Origin: Morinoia aosen
Taxonomy: Eukaryota; Arthropoda; Malacostraca; Amphipoda; Talitridae
NCBI GenBank assembly: GCA_030386875.1
Contig: CM059567.1
Location: 83,259,130 to 83,323,129, forward strand
Direction: 5' to 3'
Length of the DNA: 64,000 bases
Shown here: positions 48,701-60,512 of the stretch, one piece after another
Numbering within the stretch: position 1 is the first letter of the stretch
Layout: every line of letters begins with the position of its first letter
Program-made: the position numbers and the translations under genes
Notes under the pieces: model-generated
The model's input: the letters and a program-made list of their open reading frames with translations, nothing else
Databases searched by the model: none
Told to the model about the DNA's origin: nothing

Positions 48701-51700
48701 TTTTCAAATTTTTTTGTTAAAAAACAAGTTTTAATATCATAGATCTGTGTATTCTATTAGCAACTGTTCATCGTTTTCATATTTTCAGCTGTGTTGTTTG
48801 TTTTTATAGCGTAAACAATGAATATTTGTCGAGGATATATTATTTTTGTAATTTTTCGATTTCTACATGTTTGCTGGTGGTGTAAAGTTATTGTTCTTCG
48901 TTCAGTGTCTTTGGCCTAACAGGAAGATAATAACATTGAGTTTATTGCAAGTCAAGTTTCATAAACTTTACAGTCTGTAGAGAAGAAACTTTTATAATTC
49001 ACTTTGTATATTTTATTTATGGGTTGACATTGAGAGTTCAAAAAGTACAAAGCGTCCTCGCAGCTGCCACGAGCTGCGTAAGGCCCGCCCTTGACAGCGC
49101 TCGTGATGTGGCCGGTGGCTGCACGGCTCCCCTCAGGGCAGCCCTTCACGACACTCCCAAGCCACCCGGCTGGGTTCTTCCTGACTTCGATGAATTCTGC
49201 CAACACTCGGAGAAGCGTCTGACACAAACGTATCCCTGCATGCGCCCGTAGAAAATTACGAACTCAAGTTTGTCGAATGATTCTTATGCCAAGATGTGTA
49301 TTAGTGCGCGAATTTCTACCATGAGTGATGTTTTAAGTGTATATTATTCTCTGCAGTCGCTCCTTGATACATGTACAGTTATGTTCGACCATTGTTTGAG
49401 TCTGTTTTTAGCGGAATGTCATTTGTTCCATGATGGCAGCAACTTTCTCTTATGCAGCTTTGTTCCTGCACCGACACCTGACTCAGGTGAACTGTGATGA
49501 TCGTAAGTGACCGAACTCCTTGTTTTCTCGGTCCATTGTTCTCAGCAGCTATCGCTTCCTTGTTTCCTGGTCATTTTTCCTGCACTGAAACTTTCTGTGG
49601 TGACTTTGCACGCGTGTCTACCGGCTGAGACTAGCAAGGTTTTCAAAATTCGGAGAATAAATAGCCAATGAAAGCTAAAATTGTCTTTGAGTTGGTATCA
49701 CATGTGTATCCATGTTAAGCCACTTGGATAACTCTTCCAACTAATGCGTTCATATCGTGTATCATGAATTTCAAACAATGCAATTTCCGTATTGCTTTGA
49801 ACACTTGAAGTGACATGTTATTGTGCGAAATATTCTCTTTATTTCTATAGATTCGTTCAGAGACAGGAATATTTTTGTAGACTATGTGCTCCGTTAAAGC
49901 GCAAAAGATTCCGCACCTAAATAAAAATAGTCAACATATGCAACATTAGATCAATTTGCTGGGTAGAGAAATTGAGTCCAAAGGCACAAGAAAAATATTT
50001 CGTTCTTATTTTTTTTATTTCTTATTTTTAAATCTGATGCTGTAACTCCTACAGTCCATGGTCATCAGCCAGTCTTATTTTTTTATTTCACCATTAAAAG
50101 TTTCCAAAGTCTTCTAACTCTCTTCCCTCTCGAACGCCTCTCAGCCATGGTAGCCACTTCACTGCGGACGTGGGGAAATTTTCCTGAAAATGCCGCGAAC
50201 TGCAGAACTTCTGACAGGGCTGGACCGCGATCGTAAAACTTTCGACTGAAAAACATTTTCGGTTCACCTTTCCTTCGAATGGAGAATAGGACGTTTAGCA
50301 AGTTCAAGGGGCAATGTTGCTCTTTGACAGGCAAATGCCATCTCGGTACTGAATGACTGATAGCAGCAACTGAATGCAAACTTCCCTGATTCCAGTTCAA
50401 CGACCTGGCAGCTACAATAATGGTTTTCACTGCCATTTTATGTTTCGGCAACATATTTTTTTCAATTTGTTTGGAATATTTGCCTCACGAGTAATTTGTA
50501 GAAAAAATTCAAAAGAGAAAGATATTTTCAATTGGCTTTTCGTTGTGGAAAGAAATTTTTTTTGGAAGAAACTTAATCCCCAATTTTTTAATCCATCATC
50601 AATGATCATAGGATCTTTACTTAAAATTGTCCCCCCCAATTTTTTATTTGCTTCATTACATACCTTGGGAAGTAAACTTTTGGAGCAATTCACTTGATCA
50701 AGAATTACAGAAATGTGCTCGTAAGGCAAGCGACTAGCACTTATAACGTATTCGTTTACCACGTTTCCTGTGATGCATGGGACCCACCGGTGGTCACTGA
50801 GGGGAGTTTTATTATGCTACTAACTGGCCTGTAGTCACTAACTCAATATTTATGAATACTTAGTGAAAGCTAAATGAAGGCATGATCCATTTTATATTTT
50901 CAGGATGGCTTACTGCAATTGATTTTAAATTTGAATTGAAAATTTAACTTCAGTTTAATCCATTGCAGGAAACGTATTAAGGACCAAGAGTTGTTAAGTC
51001 ATTTTTCTCTTTAATTCATTCTCTTATACACTTTCCGTACGGCAAGCATTCACTGCCTTAACTCAACGCTAGACAGTATGACCAAGTCGCGCACCAAATA
51101 CGCGAGTATCGATTGCTTGATAAAACGTCAATGGTGTCTGCAGAAAGTGAAAATCGGATCAGGTATTGGGAAATCCAGCACAGCCACGATGCGATCTTCG
51201 GGTGTGAAGCCTGTGTAGCGGATATACGCAGGCTAAATGATAGCACTGCGTGCATAAACATCGAGTATTTTAATCTATGGAACTACCAAGGAAATTAGGG
51301 CATGAACGGTAATTTATCTTTTTATTTAGCAGAAATTGGATGTACTCTATTTCAGAGATCAAAACTATCAACTTAATTGAGCTATTTTTCGTATCTAGTA
51401 GCCATCATACCCAACATGTCTGAGCCTTATTTTCGTGCGTAAGTAATTAGCTTCGTCGTTATATTGCATGTTTGCAAAATATAACATTATATTTGCCCAT
51501 ATTTAAACTAGTCGCTGAAATAACATTAATTTTTTTTACTTCTACAGTGACCATTTGCGTGATGTGCTGTATAATGTTATTTGCATTTTGAAAATACAGT
51601 ATGCTTGGCAAGATTTTACAGTGCGCGAATGGTTTGTTTGACCATTAATTTATAACCTGTGAGAAGGGTAATGCTACATCGCACATGTAAATGAGAGGCA

Positions 51701-53165
51701 CCTATTCAAACTTACCGGCACATTCTCAAAAGAGTTTTGTGCCTACGAAGGAGGACAACATGCACTTACTTCCTAATTGGCCAGTGGTATTTTTAGCTGC
51801 AATCTCTTCGAAAGGGAAGTAGAGACGCCAAACCGCCTTAGACCGACGGCAAAACCGAAGTGTTTATATGCGCATTCAAAAGTTCAGTTTTGTTTTTAGT
51901 GAAGAAGCAGTGTAATAACCTTTATGCTTTACCTCGCCAAGCCTGGGCTGTAATAGAAAACGATGGTTTTCAGAGCTACTCCTGAAGAAGCTATTATAGC
52001 CTTACACTTCCTAAAAGAGCTGCAATATGCGGCAAACCGATCGTAGTTTAGCTTTTGTATCAGTTTTTACTAGGCCCCGTGCTCGTGACTGGAATGTTGC
52101 ATAGACTCGTTGACTACTTCGTAAATTGTGCGTGGGCTGAAGTTGAGCTCAGTTTGCGAGTTACCTTGAGGGTGTAGCGCATGCTTGTTGAAGCAACTGA
52201 TCGCTAGCTTAATGTTATAATACTACAAGTGCAATGAATAGTGGAGCGAAGTGAGTGTTAAAACACCAAGGTGAATTCAAACATCGATTTTTTTGGAGTC
52301 ACCCACAGGAATTGTTTGCAGAAATTGACACATGTTTCTTCAATATATATGTAGCATCTGATAATTATGCTTAATTGAGCATGGGTGAAAGTCTTGGGCC
52401 AAAGCTCCTGCATGAAAGTGAAAATTTTCGAAATTAGTACTTCTTGGAGAAGGGTCCTGGGTTGGCAAAGCTTAGCGACTATCATTCGAACGGCTGCATA
52501 GGACTTGAAGAAGATGCTATACTTGAATAAGATGCCTTCTCGAGGCCAATGAGACGTACGTGAGCCATGTGAGCACAGTTGTTAATTATTTACTCAGCTG
52601 TTCGATGCTGAGCCCTGCTCTCAAGCTATTGCCTGCCGAGTATTGTCTCCTGAATTATTATATTTTCCCCATTTGTTTTCTTTACGTACGAGGCAATTAT
52701 GTTATCTCACTCAACTCTAGGACAATAACTCTAAAATCTTGAACGGATTTATCATTCATTCATACATTCGAATTTTAGCACAATGAGCTACGTCAATTGG
52801 AATCGTCTATATACAATGGGAGCACCACTTTCCCTAATGAATGATGTGTGCCTTGGTGGATGATGCACATCTTATCTGTTTTGATAGCAGGTGTCCCGTT
52901 AATGTGCAGAACAATTTTTTACTTCCTGCATTTTTAAACGTACAAAAATTATTCCATCGTCAACACCGGGAAGTGTTTGCGAATTTTGAATCTAGTCTGT
53001 TATAGGTAGAACATTTTTGTTGAAATTGAAAAGAGGTGACAATGATCGACATGGTGAGATTGTAGAACATACTAGTGTAAATAGGTATTTAGATTGATTT
53101 ATGTAAATTCTGAACACAAAATAATTTTTATACGTGCTAACAAAATATCAGACCAGGTTAATTCT
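45766..53165. other. Long anonymous stretch
   Basis: 7.4 kb of AT-rich sequence without recognised gene, RNA or repeat. The longest frames (123 codons at 50083-50454 minus, 107 at 50374-50697 plus and 111 at 50427-50762 minus) overlap one another and have no known motif. Old, unrecognisable transposon remains are likely. Confidence 0.35.
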
Positions 53166-53462
53166 CCTCAGTGGGATACAACTGTTGTATTTATGGGAAT
53201 TAGCACTTCTAGGGGAAAATGTGAGGTCTTGAGCGGAGAGATAGCAAGGCCGTTTTTGTTGAAATAAAATGTGTATTGTTATGTTAAGGACCATCTTTTA
53301 TCGGTACGTTCATTGCTTTCCAGTTTTTAAGCACCTACTACTTTCTTTTTTAATTTTTATTTTGTTTCATGAACTTCTTTCATAAATTACCGCGTTTCCT
53401 TATCTCCATATTAAATGGTGCCTTCCTCTCCTCTAAACCCGATTTTTTTTGCGGTGACCGAG
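53166..53462 (+). repeat. Dispersed repeat R, copy 11, left part (split by the gypsy element)
   Basis: Runs from TCCTCAGTGGGATACAAC to TTTTTTGCGGTGACCGAG and then stops where the retrotransposon begins. Its 3' end continues at 58792. Confidence 0.87.
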
Positions 53463-54090
53463 TGTCAGGGCAGGGCCACCGTGACAGACCTGCCTCCTGG
53501 ACGGACGACGTTGTAGAAGAAGCGCATCTGCCGATCGGACGGACCTATTGTCGAGGCCGCTAGATCTAGTTGTGTTGTCGTTAACAGGTCACGCCCTCGT
53601 GTGTGACAGGTATGTAAGAGCTGGATTAGGATTATTATGGCGTCTATGACTATCATCCTACTTGTCCATATTGGTTTTGTATATATCTTTGTTTGAACGT
53701 ATCCGCTATTCCATGTAGTAGTCGTATGTATTGCTTGTGCCCTTCAGGCTATGGTGGAGAAGGACGTACCCTATGGGAACTCTCTCGCCTCTCTAAACCA
53801 TTCTAAGACAATGGAGAGGATCTACGTGGGGAGAGGTCTTCGCGTGTGACCTGGCCTCTCGACCCCTTGTTGACTCTTCCCAGCCCTCCGGCGTCACGCT
53901 TGGAGTTGGGCTTCGCCGTAGTCTAGAGCCTAGTACGACCAGCGCCAGCCTCATCTCGAGCTGCGCCGAGATCGCGGAGGTGGCTTCGGGCCCCGACGAG
54001 TACGGGGGGCCTAACCGTCCAGTACCTGGACACTGTGCCCTATGCGGGAGCGTTACCGTGTCTGTTGTGTAACCTAGGGTTAAGGATTGC

Positions 54091-54758
54091 GGTCAATGTG
54101 AAGTTTCATGCAATCACGGAAAATAATAATGCCGACCCCAGGAATCACTAAAGGAACACATTTCAGAACGTTTTACATGAATGACATTCTGCTCGCTGAT
54201 GCGTTATTTTCGAATTATTCGACTTAGAAGTTGGCCGTCGCGCGCCCAAGGAAGCGAGCGTAATTTAATTAAAAACGGAAGCTAACCCCCTATTACAAAC
54301 GTAAAGAGGTTGGGTCGTGAGGGGGAGGCACAGTTCTTCTAGTGAAAAGTATAAATAAAGCTTCTAACCCACCCATTAGGGTGACGACCGCAACCTTGTT
54401 GACATCGGGTCCAAAATGGCGGCGCCCATGGTGGTCGCCATGTTAGTTGACCGTCGTGCTGTCGTCACCCTAATGGGTGGTTTAGAAGCTTTATTTATAC
54501 TTTTCACTAAAAGAACTGTGGCTACCCCTCACGACCCAACCTCTTTACGTTTGTAATAGGGGGTTAGCTTCCGTTTTTAATTAAATTACGCTCGCTTCCT
54601 TGGGCGCGCGACGGCCAACTTCAAAGTTCAATAACTCGAAAATAAAGCATCAGCGAGCAGAATGTCGTTCTTGAAAAACGTTCTTAAATGGGTTCCTTTA
54701 GTGATTGTTTGCAATATCATTATTAATTTCCGTGATTGCATGAAACTTCACATTGACC
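54091..54758. mobile_element. Inverted-repeat element D, about 300-bp arms, inside the gypsy LTR
   Basis: 668 bp. The left end GGTCAATGTGAAGTTTCATG is matched by its exact complement at the right end. Arms run about 54091-54395 and 54455-54758, with a loop of some 60 bases containing ATGGCGGCGCCCATGG. Flanks AGGATTGC (54083-54090) and AGGATTAC (54759-54766) are an 8-bp duplication with one difference. The arms contain ACATGAATGACATTCTGCTC and GGAAGCGAGCG, shared with element C at 4647-5064. No coding capacity. Confidence 0.82.
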
Positions 54759-55003
54759 AGGATTACTTTAGGATCTAAGGATAGGATAGGTTAGGTGTTC
54801 GGCTGCCTCGGCCACTTGTTCGTCCCCGAGTAGCCGTTTTAGTGTACTAATATACTTTAAGTCTCGTGTTCGACCGACCTTTCCTTTTCCATCCGGGTGG
54901 GTATCCTTTCCTTGTATTTTCGGAGGTTCTCGAACCGATCGGTACCCTTCCGGGGTCTCGCTACCCGTGCCGCCGGGTGAGTGCAGGTCCCGAATTCTTA
55001 CGT

Positions 55004-55028
55004 GGGGGGGGGGGGGGGGAGGGGGGGG
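55004..55028 (+). repeat. G-rich run in the gypsy LTR
   Basis: 16 G, one A, 8 G. Length may be uncertain for technical reasons. Confidence 0.85.
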
Positions 55029-55088
55029 TGCCTTTGCAAGGCTAGGAGGCTGGACTTCAGCACCCTGGAACCTTCAGAACCCCTCACA

Positions 55089-55106
55089 CTGGCGACCTTG
55101 CCAGTC
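55089..55106 (+). promoter_or_regulatory. Probable primer-binding site region
   Basis: CTGGCGACCTTGCCAG begins at the base after the LTR end. A TGG start next to the 5' LTR is the usual position for annealing a tRNA 3' CCA end to prime minus-strand DNA. The tRNA was not identified. Confidence 0.5.
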
Positions 55107-55578
55107 TTTAAAAGACACGAGCAATCCTGCCTTCCTATATCTTTCCGTATATTTCTCTAATAACTTTTATAGCCCTGTCAATTCCAGCATGGTCATAACC
55201 CTGGTAACCTAACCAGCAGTGCCACGGCATTGACAATCTTGCTGGTTGACAATCTTGTTGGACAGTTATTTTCTCGTCATGTTTTTTTCGTGTCCTACTG
55301 AAAATATTTTGTCATCTATTTTTGTTAATGCAACATTTAGGATTAGAATCTAGAATTAAGGATATTAACGGGTATCTACAGTCCCAAGTACAACGTGACC
55401 TGGGACTAATCTCGCGAAAGCTGGCGGGCTCTCCATTTGTTACTTTCAACATTCCATGTCTTATAATTTGAGGCCCCGCCAGGTAATAGGCCTCGCAAGC
55501 CAAAATTTTTCCCAGGAAACATTAAATCTCACATGAGAATACTTTGAGTGATAGTAAGTAACATCTCTTCTCATAAAT

Positions 55579-56615
55579 ATGTCCGTCGCGGAGTTGAAGC
55601 AGGAAGCTATTAGCATAGGCTTGGAGGGAGCTGATGTAGCCAAATACGTTCAAGAGCAACAAGCATTAGCTAGGGAAGAGAGGGCGAAAATTAGAGAGCT
55701 TGAACGTGAAAAAGACAGAATCAACAGTGAGAAGGAAAAACGGGAACATGAAGTTAATAGGGAAAGAGAAAAACGGGAACACGAAATCAAATTGATAGTA
55801 CTCGGAGCTCAAAATCCTACTTTGCATACTTCAAGCGTAATCGATTGTCCAGTAAAACCTAAACTGCCTATGTTTAGAGATGGGGACGATATTTCAGCCT
55901 TCTTGGTTCACTTTGAACGAATAGCTGAGCTATTAAACATCGACGAAAGCCTTTGGCCTGTACATTTGGGAACTACCTTGAGCGGGAAAGCTGTAAAAGT
56001 ATACGCTGCTTTGGATCATGACGTAACTTCCAACTATGCACTACTTAAAAAAGCATTATTACTTGGCTTTAACAAAACTCCTGATACCTACAGATACGAA
56101 TTCCGTTCAGCCAGAATAAAGGACGACGAGACGTACGAGCAATTTTCAACTCAGCTGGGTCGGTCTCTAGATCTGTTCCTCGAATCTTGGTCAGTACCTA
56201 AAACGTTTGAGGGGCTAAGGGAATTTGTTCTGCTAGAGACCAATTCATAGCATCTGTACCAATGGATCTGAGGGTCTTTCTAAAGGAAAAGGGTATCATG
56301 TCATTTCGGGAAACTGTTAGAGTAGCAAATAACTGGGCGATGGCAAGACAGTCTGACAAAAGATCCAATAGACCAGAACCGGAGACTCGATATCAGACGC
56401 CTAATGTTGAATTGCAAAAGTCTGATGGGGCAAAATCCCCAAAAGTAAAGCTAAGTACAATTGTACCCATGAGTAAACCTAGTAACTTTGTGAATAGCAA
56501 ATGCTTCTCGTGCGGAGCGTTAGGTCACCAAAGAAATCAATGCCCTAAGCATCAACCATACCGTCCCAAAACTAATAATATGCATAACGCCACCGCCCAC
56601 CGTAGGATACGCTAG
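55579..56615 (+). pseudogene. gag: gypsy gag (capsid/nucleocapsid), frameshifted
   Basis: Encodes the structural protein that packages the element's RNA. The ATG at 55579 opens 223 codons. Residues 1-30 (start MSVAELKQEAISIGLEGADV) are typical of arthropod gypsy Gag. Residues about 30-75 are a Lys/Glu/Arg-rich coiled coil. The capsid part follows (FRDGDDISAFLVHFERIAEL). Near 56230-56235 the frame shifts by one base: downstream, QFIASVPMDLRVFLKEKG continues the capsid in the next frame to 56615. It ends in a CCHC zinc knuckle CFSCGALGHQRNQC (C-x2-C-x4-H-x4-C), the RNA-binding nucleocapsid motif. The frameshift looks like damage rather than a programmed site. Pol follows in yet another frame, overlapping the end. 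Confidence 0.9.
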
Positions 56616-58766
56616 GGCACTAAACGATATTTCAAATATTAGGAAATATTCGAATAAGCTTAAATGTTCAGGAAAAGTCAATGGACAGTCCGTGCAAACA
56701 ATCTGGCGCGATACGGGATATTCAGCTATTATAGTGAAAGATTCCTTGCTACCCAATATAGACCCTGCCAAATGTAGGAAAATTATTGTGTGCGACTATC
56801 TAGGAAGACGTAACGAATGGCCGGTTGTCAGATGTCACATCGACTGCGACTTTTACCAGGGATGGACGGACGTAATTAGAGCACCCATGGAATCATGTTG
56901 AGCCTTGATAGGAAATGTTCCGGGCGCTAGTTTGATGACTGACGAAATTAACATACCGAAGTTAAATTCACAAGAGCGGGTCATGACTGTAAAAACCAGA
57001 ACTACTGCGTCGGGAGACGAAATCAATCATATACACCCGTTAATTGTTCCTAAATTACATGCACTGAACTTAAACCCAAAAGATTTTCAAAACCTTCAAC
57101 AGACATGCCCGTCCTTAGCAGATATTCGCAGTAAGGCAGCGCTTGGCGAGACTATCGAAACAAGAAGCGGTAATATTGTTAAATATCGCACCACCAAAGG
57201 GTTGCTCTATAGAGAGATTGTTCAATCTAAGAATATACAGTCGATAGGAAAATCCTCGTTGATTGTCCCAGCCGAATGTAGAAAAACCGTACTTTCATAT
57301 GCGCATGAATCGTTAGTTGCTGGTCATTTTTCCCACAGGAAAACTGAACAGAGAATTCGAGAATTGTTTTTCTGGCCTAGCATGTCCACAGATATTAGAC
57401 ATTATTGCAGATCATGTGATAAATGCCAACGGATGTGTTCAAAAAATAGAGTTAAGAAAGTACCGCTAATGCAAATGCCAATTATTACTGAACCATTTTC
57501 ACGTGTTGCTATCGATATCGTAGGCCCACTTTGCCCAAAATCCTCAGAAGGCCATAAGTATATCTTGACATTAATTGATTATTCAACAGGATTTCCTGAG
57601 GCAGTACCGCTGCGTCGGACTGACTCCATTTCCGTTGCTGAGGCTCTCCTCCCAATTTTTGCGAGAGTAGGTGTCCCTAAAGAGATTTTGTCAGATTTGG
57701 GAACAAACTTCACTAGTGGCCTTATGCACGAATTTCAGAGGCTACTGGGAATAAAACCAATTTTCACAACGCCTTATCATGCCATGAGTAATGGGCGCAT
57801 CGAGAGATTGCATAGTACCCTTAAGTCATGCCTTAAAAAACTTTGTTCAGATAAACCGAAACAGTGGCACCGATATTTGATCCCAACTCTATTTGCGCTT
57901 CGCGAAATGCCGAGCGATAGAACAGGATTTTCCGCTTTTGAATTGTTGTACGGCAGACAAATGCGAGGACCAATGTCCATCTTACGAGAATTATGGGAAA
58001 ATGAGAAACTTTCATGTAATGAACGCCCTATATTTGAATACGTGTTTGAGCTTAGGGATAAGTTGCAATTGTGTACGGAAATCGCTGCAAAGAACGCAAA
58101 CGAGAGTGCTATAGCATACAAAACCCATTTCGATCTTAAATCGCAGAAGCGAGAGTTCCAGCCGGGCGACGAGGTGTTAATATTACTGCCCGACAGTAAC
58201 CATAAACTTCTTATGTCCTGGTCAGGTCCTTTCAAAGTATTAGAACGGAGAAATAGGGTAAATTATCTAGTTCAACAGAACCGGACACCGAAGCTATTTC
58301 ATGCAAACTTGTTGAAACTCTACATTTCCAGGAACGTCGAGAAGAGAGTCGAAACGTGTGCTGTCGCAGTTATCGATGATTCCGCTATACCTTTAACTCC
58401 AACTGTTATTGATATTGGGGAGGGAAGTGAGTTTTTGAATATTCCTGTTCCTGGGGAAACGACTAGCACTGGTGTCGTAATTTCAGAATGTCTGTCAAAT
58501 ACTCAGCGGGAAAAAATTAAACAAACGGTTTCACATTTTAATAACGTATTTTCAACTGTACCGGGGCTAACAAACGTAATAACCCATGATATAGAACTTG
58601 CCACGTCAGAGCCGTGCCGTGCAAAAGTTTACCCTGTACCAATTCACTTACAACCTCATTTCGATCGCGAAGTTGATAATTTGCTGAAGCAAGGAATAAT
58701 TAGACCTTCAAAGTCCGATTTTTCATCACCGGTTTGTATGGTAAAAAAGCCGGATGACTCATATCG
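56584..58766 (+). pseudogene. pol: gypsy pol: protease, integrase, start of reverse transcriptase
   Basis: Reads in one frame, broken by a single TGA at 56899-56901. Protease: QTIWRDTGYSAIIV with the catalytic Asp-Thr-Gly codons at 56710-56718. Integrase: an HHCC zinc-binding domain (H-x6-H, then CRSC) at about 57306-57424. The catalytic core has Asp at 57514 (AIDIVG), Asp at 57694 (SDLGTNF) and Glu at 57802 (NGRIERLH), spaced D-35-E, so all three residues are intact. A C-terminal domain around FQPGDEVLILLPD follows. RT: from about 58585, with the N-terminal block LLKQGIIRPSKSDFSSPVCM; it stops at the deletion, before the polymerase active site. Integrase lies upstream of RT. The frame runs on into LTR and R sequence to 58917, which is not element coding. 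Confidence 0.92.
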
Positions 58767-58791
58767 CCTGGAACCTTCAGAACCCCTCACA
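58767..58791 (+). repeat. Residual 25 bp of the gypsy 3' LTR
   Basis: Exact copy of 55064-55088, beginning CCTGGAACCTTCAG and ending CTCACA. Confidence 0.9.
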
Positions 58792-58822
58792 CCGAGGCTC
58801 AAACTAATATCTAATCTAATCA
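58792..58822 (+). repeat. Dispersed repeat R, copy 11, right part
   Basis: CCGAGGCTCAAACTAATATC and TAATCTAATC, the standard R 3' end, resuming after the gypsy insertion with CCGAG duplicated. Confidence 0.88.
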
Positions 58823-60177
58823 AAATAATTTCGAAATATTTATCAAGGAAAGAAACGGAAGGTAACAAAGAAAAACGAAGCTTTGTTATAGCTTGTGAAG
58901 AGACCAAATTTAACTGATTTTAAAAACCCGGAGGAAGAATTTGAAGGTAAAATAACGTTTCGGAAACATTCCGAAATTAGGACTATGAACGATTGGAGAA
59001 ATAGGAAAACCCAACAGTAACCGTTTAAAATCTTATCTTTATCTCTTGAAAATTATTCCCATAAGTTATAAGGGTCAAATGCCGCGCTATTACTGTCCAT
59101 ATTGTGATAATGTTTTATTTTTTCCCCTGCTCTACAAATAATTTTGTTAACTGCACACAAACGTATTTTGGGTGCTCAAGGCAATGAGAGCTTCAGAGGC
59201 TTTAGCTAATACCCTGACCTAGAAGAATTCCTTTAATTTTTGTTTTAGGCAACGTTGTTGTAGGCAACGTGCAGCTGATGTTCACCATTTACACGCAAGA
59301 TCACCGCGTTATCGAGTGCTGTGCATGTCTGTCGAGCACAGCCGTCCGCAGAACACCACGCCTGCTTGGTTAGTTTTTACTGCGGGGCTCCTCTCGTCAG
59401 CGCTGCATGTATTCTTGGCGGAAAGTTCACTGTTCCGTAATTGTGCTTGGTCTAGCTGAGCTGACGTTCTTTCCTCTACCCCCGATGCTGAATTAGTTGT
59501 GTAATCGGTGTGTAGAAATAGTCTTGAGAAAGTCTTTGGTACTCGTATTGATTTTACCGTAAAGATTTTCGATCCTTTCTTTAGTTCCTTGATTGAAATT
59601 ATCAATAAATTTTCATGGATTAATTTGCTAAAGAGCTCTGCTGATTATCATTCATCGAACTTCTCAAACAAAGTACTGAAGGACGGAAATCGGAGGCAAT
59701 GCGAGTGTTCGCTAGGTATGTTATAGAGCCGCAGATTGTATCGCTGTTGGTGAATGGCTCACTTTTTCAAAGTGATCGTGGGTTATGCTTTAATGTCTGC
59801 CCGAAATAACGACGAGCAAATTAGATGCACAATGAAAGTCTTTTTTTGTTTTCGTATAATGTATAATTCGTTTGCCCTTGCAGTCCGTTCGATTAGCAGG
59901 TGGATAAAAATTATACCTGCACAACTTGGATTTTCAGTACGTTTTTTCTAGGTACTGATTGTGTACTCACGATGAATAGTAATGGATTTTTTCGTTAGCG
60001 AATTAATAGTTTCGAAGCCATTTTTATCAGTACATGATAAAGTTCACGTTTTATAGGCAAGTACAGACGAATAAACGGATCAATGTAATAATATATCATA
60101 TCACTCTTTAATCTTGATAGTTTGGCCTGAAATTTTTAGAATATTATTTGGCTGAACTGCATTCAATTCTTGTATTT
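58823..60177. other. Intergenic sequence
   Basis: Frames of 65-98 codons, none recognised. Confidence 0.35.
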
Positions 60178-60512
60178 ACCCCGCCTTAGGAGAATACATC
60201 TATTGTATACATGGGAATTTGCACTCCCATGGAAAAATAGAATGTCCCACGTTAAGTGTCAAGTAGGCCTTCTCTGTGTTAAAATAGAATAGATTTATTG
60301 TTAAATTAAGAACCATCTGCTTTCAGCTACCTGCTGTCCTGTTTTTTAGCACCTACTTCCTCCTTAAACTTCTATCTTGTTTCGTAAAAATAATTCTCAA
60401 CTTCCTGATTTTATGCTCAGGTGATCTAATGGGAGAGCATACCTTGTGCATTGATTTTGCGTTCCCTTAACTTCACACTTAATAGTGCCTTCAACCTTCC
60501 TCTCTTCCCCTC
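60178..60512 (+). repeat. Dispersed repeat R, copy 12
   Basis: Leader TAGGAGAATACATCTATTG, GGGAATTTGCACTCCCATGG, CTGTTTTTTAGCACC, long-variant insert with GGGAGAGCATACC. It lacks the 3' end and abuts the next copy. Confidence 0.83.

Larger units (their letters stand above)
53463..55088 (+). repeat. 5' LTR of the gypsy element, carrying inverted-repeat element D
   Basis: 1626 bp, TG...CA. Without element D and one copy of its duplication it would be about 950 bp. GC-rich central part; two G runs (16 and 8 bases) at 55004-55028. Confidence 0.85.
53463..58791 (+). mobile_element. Ty3/gypsy LTR retrotransposon, protease-integrase-RT order, 3' deleted
   Basis: A copy-and-paste retroelement inserted into R copy 11. 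It starts TGTCAGGGC at 53463 and ends CCCCTCACA at 58791, flanked by the 5-bp duplication CCGAG (53458-53462 and 58792-58796). Parts: 5' LTR 53463-55088, a CTGGCGACC primer-binding-type sequence after it, gag from 55579, pol from 56584. At 58766/58767 the RT reading is joined directly to the last 25 bases of the LTR, identical to 55064-55088. So the rest of RT, RNase H and nearly all of the 3' LTR are missing. The pol order places integrase before RT, as in Gmr1-group gypsy elements, unlike the usual RT-RNase H-integrase. A frameshift in gag and a stop in pol also disable it. Confidence 0.92.

Noticed and set aside
57777-58235. 152-codon minus-strand frame over the integrase
   Set aside because: Shadow of the pol frame on the opposite strand.
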